Assembly (NCBI GenBank): GCA_047967505.1
Contig: CM106540.1
Length of the DNA: 64,000 bases
Source: Dipteris shenzhenensis
Taxonomy: Eukaryota; Polypodiophyta; Polypodiopsida; Gleicheniales
Strand: one strand, 5' to 3'
Position 1 is the first letter of the stretch. Each line of letters begins with the position of its first letter. The position numbers were made by a program, and so were the translations under genes. Below, in pieces: positions 55,418 to 64,000 of this stretch. Below the pieces are notes generated by a model that ran no database searches, was not told where the DNA came from, and saw nothing but the letters and a program-made list of their open reading frames with translations.

Positions 55418-58400
55418 GTTTTTTTACGGATGTGCATGACACTAAGGCAAAAATGGTATTTAATGCTCGATCGACCATGCAAAGCATATCTGATGGGCAC
55501 AATACTTTTCCTATGCCTTAACCTAGGTGGTATTGAAATTTTCTCAAAGAGGAAACCCACCCATCCGATAAGTACTTGTTGCTCAGATAACATACCTAAG
55601 GGCATGTTTTTTTGCGGATGTGTATATCACTATCGGAAAAACGTTGTATAATGCGTAATTGACCATGCAGAGCATATCCGATGGTGACAATACTTTGCAC
55701 ACATCTCAACCTAGTTAAAACAGACTTTCATGCAAAGTGGAGCCCCCATCTGATAAGTACTTGTTTGATTAACACACCTAGGACCGTGTTTTTTTATGGT
55801 TGTGCATGACACTAAGGCAAAAACGGTGTTTTATGCTTGATCGACAATGCAAGCATATTTGATGGGCACAATACTTTGCACACACCTTCAACTAGGTGGA
55901 ATTGACTTACATGCAATGTGGTATTCCCATCGCATAAGTACTTGATCGGATAACACACCTAGCAGCGTGTTTTTTTATGGATGTGCATGACACTAAAGCA
56001 AAAATGCTATTTAATGCTCGATCGACCATGCAAAGCATATCCAAAGGGAACAATACTTTGATTATGCCTTAACCTAGGTTGTATTGAAATGTTCTCTAAG
56101 AGACACACCCATCCAATAAGTACTTGGTCAGATAACATACTAAGGGCGTGTTTTTATGCGGATGTGCATATCACTACCGGAAAAACATTGTATAATGTGT
56201 AATTGACCATGCAGAGCATATTCGATGGTGAAAATACTTTGCACGCATCTCAACCTAGTTGAAACAGACTTGCGTGCGAAGTGGAGCCCCCATCTGATAA
56301 GTACTTGTTTGATTAACACACCTAGGACCATGTTTTTTTATGGTTGTGCATGATAGTAAGGCAAAAATGGTGTTTTATGCTTGATCGACAATGCAAAGCA
56401 TATCCGATGGACACAATACTTTGCACACACCTTCAACTAGGTGGAATTGACTTACATGCAAAGTGGCACACCCATCCCATAAGTGCTTGATCAGATAACA
56501 TACCTAGCAGCGTGTTTTTTTCGAATGTGCATAACACTAGAGTAAAAATAGTATTTAATGCTCGATTGACCATGCAAAGGATATCCGATGGGCACAACAC
56601 ATTTCCTACGCCTCAACCTAGGTGGTATTGAAATGTTAGCAAAGAGGCACACCCATCCAATAAGTACTTGGTCAGATGACACACCTAAGGGCGTGTTTTT
56701 TTGCGGATGTGCATATCACTAGGACAAAAACGGTGTATAATGCGTGATCGGCCATGCAAAGCATATCTGATGGTGACAATACTTTGCACGCATCTCAACC
56801 TAGCTGAAATAGACTTGTGTGCAAAGTGGATCCCCATCCAATAAGTACTTATTTGAATAACACACCTAGGACCTGTTTTTTTATGGTTGTGCATGACACA
56901 AAGGCAAAAACGGTGTTTTATGCTTGATCAACAATGCAAGCATATCTGATGGGCACAATACTTTGCACTCACCTTCAACTAGGTGGAATTGATTACATGC
57001 AAAGTGAATTCCCATCGCATAAGTACTTGATCGGATAACACACCTAGCAGCGTGTTTTTTTACGGATGTGCATGACACTAAGGCAAAAATGGTATTTAAT
57101 GCTCGATCGACCATGCAAAGCATATCTGATGGGCACAATACTTTTCCTATGCCTTAACCTAGGTGGTATTGAAATTTTCTCAAAGAGGAAACCCACCCAT
57201 CCGATAAGTACTTGTTGCTCAGATAACATACCTAAGGGCATGTTTTTTTGCGGATGTGTATATCACTATCGGAAAAACGTTGTATAATGCGTAATTGACC
57301 ATGCAGAGCATATCCGATGGTGACAATACTTTGCACACATCTCAACCTAGTTAAAACAGACTTTCATGCAAAGTGGAGCCCCCATCTGATAAGTACTTGT
57401 TTGATTAACACACCTAGGACCGTGTTTTTTTATGGTTGTGCATGACACTAAGGCAAAAACGGTGTTTTATGCTTGATCGACAATGCAAGCATATTTGATG
57501 GGCACAATACTTTGCACACACCTTCAACTAGGTGGAATTGACTTACATGCAATGTGGTATTCCCATCGCATAAGTACTTGATCGGATAACACACCTAGCA
57601 GCGTGTTTTTTTATGGATGTGCATGACACTAAAGCAAAAATGCTATTTAATGCTCGATCGACCATGCAAAGCATATCCAAAGGGAACAATACTTTGATTA
57701 TGCCTTAACCTAGGTTGTATTGAAATGTTCTCTAAGAGACACACCCATCCAATAAGTACTTGGTCAGATAACATACTAAGGGCGTGTTTTTATGCGGATG
57801 TGCATATCACTACCGGAAAAACATTGTATAATGTGTAATTGACCATGCAGAGCATATTCGATGGTGAAAATCTTTGCACGCATCTCAATCTAGTTGAAAC
57901 AGACTTGCGTGCGAAGTGGAGCCCCCATCTGATAAGTACTTGTTTGATTAACACACCTAGGACCATGTTTTTTTATGGTTGTGCATGATAGTAAGGCAAA
58001 AATGGTGTTTTATGCTTGATCGACAATGCAAAGCATATCCGATGGACACAATACTTTGCACACACCTTCAACTAGGTGGAATTGACTTACATGCAAAGTG
58101 GCACACCCATCCCATAAGTGCTTGATCAGATAACATACCTAGCAGCGTGTTTTTTTCGAATGTGCATAACACTAGAGTAAAAATAGTATTTAATGCTCGA
58201 TTGACCATGCAAAGGATATCCGATGGGCACAACACATTTCCTACGCCTCAACCTAGGTGGTATTGAAATGTTAGCAAAGAGGCACACCCATCCGATAAGT
58301 ACTTGGTCAGATGACACACCTAAAGGCGTGTTTTTTTGCGGATGTGCATATCACTAGGACAAAAACGGTGTATAATGCGTGATCGGCCATGCAAAGCATA

Positions 58401-58735
58401 TCTGATGGTGACAATACTTTGCACGCATCTCAACCTAGCTGAAATAGACTTGTGTGCAAAGTGGATCCCCATCCAATAAGTACTTATTTGAATAACACAC
58501 CTAGGACCTGTTTTTTTATGGTTGTGCATGACACAAAGGCAAAAACGGTGTTTTATGCTTGATCAACAATGCAAGCATATCTGATGGGCACAATACTTTG
58601 CACTCACCTTCAACTAGGTGGAATTGATTACATGCAAAGTGAATTCCCATCGCATAAGTACTTGATCGGATAACACACCTAGCAGCGTGTTTTTTTACGG
58701 ATGTGCATGACACTAAGGCAAAAATGGTATTTAAT
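55418..58735 (+). repeat. Recent 1,636-bp tandem duplication in the satellite
   Basis: 55418-57100 and 57053-58735 are nearly identical with an offset of 1,636 bp, dropping to 1,635 after a one-base deletion near 57870. That is three trimer units. Only a few differences are visible, far fewer than between neighbouring trimers. The unusual insert GAGGAAACCCACCC is shared by both copies (about 55550 and 57186). Confidence 0.9.
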
Positions 58736-61700
58736 GCTCCATCCACCATGCAAAGCATATCCGATGGGCACAATACTTTTCCTATGCCTTAACCTAGGTG
58801 GTATTGAAATGTTCCAAAAGAGGCACACCCATCCGATAAGTACTTGGTTAGATAACATATGTAAGGGTGTGTTTGTTTGCGGATGTGCATATCACTACCG
58901 AAAAAACGTTGTATAATGTGTGATCGACCATGCAAAGCATATCCGATGGTGACAATACTTTGCATGCATCTCAAACTAATTGAAACAAACTTGCATGCAA
59001 ATTGGAGCCCCCATCCGATAAGTACTTGTTTGAATAACACACCTAGGACCGTGTTTTTTTATGGTTGTGCATGACACTAAGGCAAAAACGGTGTTTTATG
59101 CTTGATCGACAATGCAGAGCATATCCGATGGGCACAATACTTTGCACACACCTTCAACTAGGTGGAATTGACTTACATGCAAAGTGGCACGCCCATCCCA
59201 TAACTGCTTGATCGGATAACATACCTAGCAGCATGTTTTTTTACGGATGTGCATGACACTAAGGTAAAAATGGTATTTAATGATCGATCGACCATGCAAA
59301 GGATATCCGATGGGCACAACACTTTTTGTATGCCTCAACCTAGGTGGTATTGAAATGTTCTCAAAAAGGCACACCCATCTGATAAGTACTTGATCAGATA
59401 ACACACCGAAGGGCGTGTTTTTTTGTGGATGTGCATATCACTGGGGGAAAAACGGTGTATAATGCGTGATCGGCCATGCAAAGAATATCCGATGTTCACA
59501 ATACTTTTCACGCACCTCAACCTAGTTGAAAGATACTTGCATGCAAAGTGGAGCCCCATCTGATAAGTACTTATTTGAATAACACACCTAGGACCGTGTT
59601 TTTTTATGGTTGTGCATTACACTAAGGCAAAAACGGTGTTTTATGCTTGATCCACAATGCAAACCATATCCGATGGGCACAATACTTCGCAGACACCTTC
59701 AACTAGGTGGCATTGACTTACATGCAAAGTGGCATTCCCATCGCATAAGTACTTGATTTGATAACACACCTAGCAGTGTGTTTTTTTACGGATGTGCATG
59801 ACACTAGAGCAAAAATAGTATTTGATGCTCGATCGACCGTGCAAAGCATATCCAATGGGCACAATACTTTTCCTATGCCTTAAACTAGGTGGTATTGAAA
59901 TGTTCTCAAAGAGGCACACCCATCAGATAAGTACTTGGTCAGATAACATACCTAAGGGCATGTTTTTTTCGGATGTGCAAATCACTACGGGAAAAACATT
60001 GTATAATGTGTAATCGACCATGCAGAGCATATCCAATGGTGACAATACTTTGCACGCAACTCAACCTAGTTGAAACGGACTTGCATGCAAAATGGAGCCC
60101 CCATCCGATAAGTACTTAATTGATTAACACACCTAGGACCATGTTTTTTTATGGTTGTGCGTGACACTAAGGTAAAAACGGTGTTTTATGCTTGATCGAC
60201 AATGCAAATCATATCCGATGGGCATAATATCTTTCACACACCTTCAACTAGGTGGAATTAACTTACATGCAAAGTGGCATTCCCATCACATAAGTACTTG
60301 ATCATATAACACACCTAGCAGCGTGTTTTTTTCACGGATGTGCAAGACAGTAAGGCAAAAATGGTATTTAATGCTCGATCGGCCATGCAAAGCAGATCCA
60401 ATGGGCGCAATACTTTTCCTATGCCTTAACCTAGGTGGTATTGAAATTTTCTCAAAGAGGAACACCCATCCGATAAGTACTTGATCAGATAACATACCTA
60501 AGGGCATGTTTTTTTGTGTATGTGCATATCACTACAAGAAAAATGTTGTATAATGCGTAATCAACCATGCAGAGCATATCCGATGGTGAAAATACATTGC
60601 ACACATCTCAACCTAGTTGAAATGGGCTTGTGTGCAAAGTGGAGCCCCCATTAGATAAGTACTTGTTTGATTAACACACCTAGGACCGTGTTTTTTTATG
60701 GTTGTGCATGACACTTGATTGACAATGCAAGCATATTTGATGGGCACAATACTTTGCACACACCTTCAACTAGGTGGAATTGACTTACATGCAATGTGGT
60801 ATTCCCATTGCATAAGTACTTGATTGGATAACACACCTAGTAGCGTGTTTTTCTATGGATGTGCATGACACTAAAGCAAAAATGATATTTAATGCTCAAT
60901 CGACCATGCAAAGCATATCCGATGGGCACAATACTTTGCTTATGCCTTAACCTAGGTTGCATTGAAATGTTCTCAAAGAGACACACCCATCCAATAAGTA
61001 CTTGGTCAGATAACATACTAAGGGCGTGTTTTTATGCAGATGTGCATATCACAATCGGAAAAACATTGTCTAATGTGTAATCGACCATGCAGAGCATATT
61101 CGATGGTCAAAATACTTTGCACGCATCTCAACCTAGCTGAAACGGACTTGTGTGCAAAGTGGAGCCCCCATCCGATAAGTACTTGTTTGATTAACACACC
61201 TAGGACCATGTTTTTTTATGCTTGTGCATGACATAGGAAAAAATAGTGTTTTATGCTTTATCGACAATGCAAAGCATATCCGATGGACACAATACTTTGC
61301 ACACACCTTCAACTAGGTGCAATTGACTTACATGCAAAGTGGCACACCCATCCCATAAGTGCTTGATGAGATAACATACCTGGCAGCATGTTTTTTTCGA
61401 ATGTGCATGATACTAGAGCAAAAATAGTATTTAATATTCGATCGACCATGCAAAGGATATCCGATGGGCACAACACTTCTCCTACTCCTCAACCTAGGTG
61501 GTATTGAAATGTTTGCAAAGAGGCACACACATCCCATAAGTACTTGGTCAGATAACACACCTAAGGGCGTGTTTTTTTGCGAATGTGCCCATCACTAGGG
61601 GAAAAAGGGTGTATAATGCGTGGTCGGCCATGCAAAGCATATCTGATGGTGACAATACTTTGCACGCATCTCAACCTAGTTGAAAGAGACTTGTGTGCAA

Positions 61701-64000
61701 AGTGGAGCCCCCATCCGATAAGTACTTGTTTGATTCACACACCTAGGACCGTGTTTTTTTATGGTTGTCCATGACACTAAGGCAAAAACGGTGTTTTATG
61801 CTTGATCGACAATGCAAAGCACATCCAATGGACACAATACTTTGCACAAACCTTCAACTAGGTGGAATTAACTTACATGAAAAGTGGCATTCCCATCGCA
61901 TAAGTACTTGATCAGATAACACACCTAGCAGCATGTTTTTTAATGGATGTGCATGACCCTAGGGCAAAAATGGTATCTAATGCTAGATCCACCATGCAAA
62001 GCATATCCGATGGGCACAATACTTTTCCTACCCCTTAACCTAGGTGGTATTGAAATGTTCCAAAAGAGGCACACCCATCCGATAAGTACTTGGTCAGATA
62101 ACATACGTAAGGGCGTGTGTTTTTGCGGATGTGCATATCACTACCAGAAAAACGTTGTATAATGCATGATCGACCATGCAAAGCATATCCGATGGTGACA
62201 ATACTTTGCACGCACATCAACCTAATTGAAAATGACTTGAATACAAAGTGTATCCCCCATCCACTAAGTACTTGTTTGAATAACACACCTAGGACCATGT
62301 TTTTGTATGGTTGTGCATGACAGAAAGGAAAAAATGGTGTTTTATGCTTGATCGACAATGCAAGCATATCTGATGGGCACAATACTTTGCACACACCTTC
62401 AACTAGGTGGAATTGATTACATGCAAAGTGGCATTCCCATCGCATAAGTACTTGATTGGATAACACACCTAACAATGTGTTTTTTTACGGATGTGCATGA
62501 CACTAAGGCAAAAATGGTATTTAATGCTCGATCGACCATGCAAAGGATATTCGATGGGCACAATACTTTTCCTATGCCTTAGCCTTGGTGCTATTGAAAT
62601 GTTCCAAAAGAGGCACACCCATCTGATAAGTACTTGGTCCGATAACATACGTAAGGGCGTGTTTTTTTGTGGATGTGCATATCACTACCGGAAAAACGTT
62701 GTATAATGCGTGATTGACCATGCAAAGCATATCTGATGGTGACAATACTTTGCATGCATCTCAAACTAGTTGAAACAGACTTTCATGCAAAGTGGAGCCC
62801 CCATCCGATAAGTACTTGTTTCAATAACACACCTAGGACCGTATTTTTTTATGGTTGTGCATGACACTAAGGCAAAAACGGTGTTTTATGCTTGATCGAC
62901 AATGCAAAGCATATCTGATGGGCACAATACTTTGCACACACCTTCAACTAGGTGGAATTGACTTACATGAAAAGTGGCATGCCCATCCCATAAGTGTTTG
63001 ATTGGATAACATACCTAGCAGTGTGTTTCTTTATGGATGTGCATGACACTAAGACAAAAATGGTATTTAATGCTCGATCGACCATGAAAAGGATATTCGA
63101 TGGGCACAAAAATTTTCTTATGCCTCAACCTAGGTGGTATTGAAATATTCTCAAAGAGGCACACCCATCTGATAAGTACTTGGTCAGATAACACACCTAA
63201 GGGCGTGTTTTTTTATGGATGTGCATATCACTAGGGGAAAGACGGTATATAATGCATGATCAGCCATTCAAAGCATATCCGATGGTCACAATACTTTGCA
63301 CGCACCTCAACATAGTTAAAATATACTTGCGTGCAAAGTGGAGCCCCCATCCGATAAGTACTTGTTTGAATAACACACCTAGGACCGTGTTCTTTTATGG
63401 TTGTGCATGACACTAAGGTAAAAACGGTGTTTTATGCTTGATCGACAATGCAAAGCATATCCGATGCACACAATACTTTGCACACACCTTCAACTAGGTG
63501 GAATTGACTTACATGCAAAATGGCATTACCATCCTATAAGTACTTGATCGGATAACACACCTAGCAGTGTGTTTTTTGACGGATGTGCATGACACTAAGG
63601 CAAAAATGGTATTTAATGCTTGATCGACCATGCAAATCATATCCGATGGACACAATACTTTTCCTACACCTTAAACTAGGTGGTATTGAAATGTTCTCAA
63701 AGAGGCACAGCCATCCGATAAGTACTTGGTCAGATAACATACCTAAGGGCGTGTTTTTTTGCGGATGTGCATATCACTAGGGGAAAAACCTTGTATAATG
63801 CACAATCGACCATGCAGAGCATATCTGATGGTGACAATACTGTGCATGCATCTCAACCTAGTTGAATTGGACTTATTTGCAAAGTGGATCCCCCATCCGA
63901 TAAGTACTTGTTTGATTAACACACCTAGGACCGTGTGCTTTTATGGTTGTGCATGACACTAAGGCAAAAACGGTGTTTTATGCTGGATCGACAATGCAAA

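Larger units (their letters stand above)
51255..64000 (+). repeat. Satellite array, 181-bp monomers in a ~545-bp trimer
   Basis: About 12.7 kb of uninterrupted tandem repeats continue past the window end. All monomers share ATGCAAAGCATATCCGATGG, CAATACTTTGCAC, CCATCCGATAAGTACTTG and ATAACACACCTAGNNNGTGT. Three types alternate: one with GTGTTTTATGCTTGATCGAC and CAACTAGGTGGAATTGACTT; one with GTATTTAATGCTCGATCGAC and TTTTCCTATGCC; one with ATGCGTGATCGACC and CAACCTAGTTGAAAC. The phrase GGTTGTGCATGACAC recurs about every 545 bp (for example near 55799, 56342, 56886, 57437 and 57977). Monomers at the left edge (51255-52100) are more divergent, as expected at an array border. All short open frames here are artefacts. 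Confidence 0.95.

Noticed and set aside
51174-64000. Dozens of 60-90 codon frames in the satellite
   Set aside because: They recur with the monomer on both strands and vary in start and stop between copies. The array is non-coding.

Overview
This is nuclear DNA from a land plant with a large, repeat-rich genome. The evidence is Ty3/gypsy and Ty1/copia retrotransposons whose primer-binding sites match plant initiator Met-tRNA, TTTAGGG/CCCTAAA (plant telomere type) repeats, GT-AG introns, and a satellite array of about 181-bp monomers. I cannot name the species. Nothing looks bacterial or organellar, and I saw no rRNA, tRNA or CRISPR locus. No host housekeeping gene is evident; every protein-like region looks transposon-derived and nearly all carry stops or frameshifts.

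Layout. 1-1020: C-rich low-complexity DNA, a 35-base A run and a degenerate GGTTAG array. 1493-7610: a nearly complete gypsy gag-pol (three in-frame stops, late frameshift), followed by an LTR (7699-8910). 8911-9255: a fragment of another LTR. 9256-13921: a minus-strand copia element with its 5' LTR and Met-tRNA primer site but no 3' end. 14261-15235: a second, inverted copy of the 7699 LTR. 15590-18790: a decayed gypsy element with its 3' LTR. 18800-20430: two unrecognised ORFs of retroelement type. 20436-21890: more copia pieces, including an LTR-leader-LTR deletion derivative.

22.2-36.2 kb is the most interesting part. Two genes point away from each other from a roughly 70-bp divergent promoter at about 30.28-30.36 kb. 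The minus-strand gene encodes a DUF7869-type transposase-like protein. Its 12-nt first coding exon splices in phase across a 4-kb intron made almost entirely of repeats. The plus-strand gene encodes an unrecognised multi-domain protein with its own repeat-filled leader intron. Both introns carry the same motif, GCAAYAGGT next to a TTGC-RYRY-GCAA palindrome. A paralogue of the plus-strand gene lies at 45.5-48.9 kb on the minus strand. There I could trace six further exons, which encode a Ulp1/C48-type cysteine-protease domain with the expected catalytic Cys changed to Tyr. I read the pair as a decayed two-gene DNA transposon or selfish unit (transposase plus Ulp1-like protease). That is an inference.

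36.2-45.0 kb: a copia LTR nested in a gypsy 3' end, then a second minus-strand copia element. 48.9-50.9 kb: gypsy integrase tail, polypurine tract and LTR with internal tandem repeats. 51.26-64.0 kb: an uninterrupted satellite whose 181-bp monomers form a trimeric higher-order repeat of about 545 bp, with one recent 1.64-kb duplication and one inverted monomer fragment. This pattern resembles centromeric or other heterochromatic satellites.
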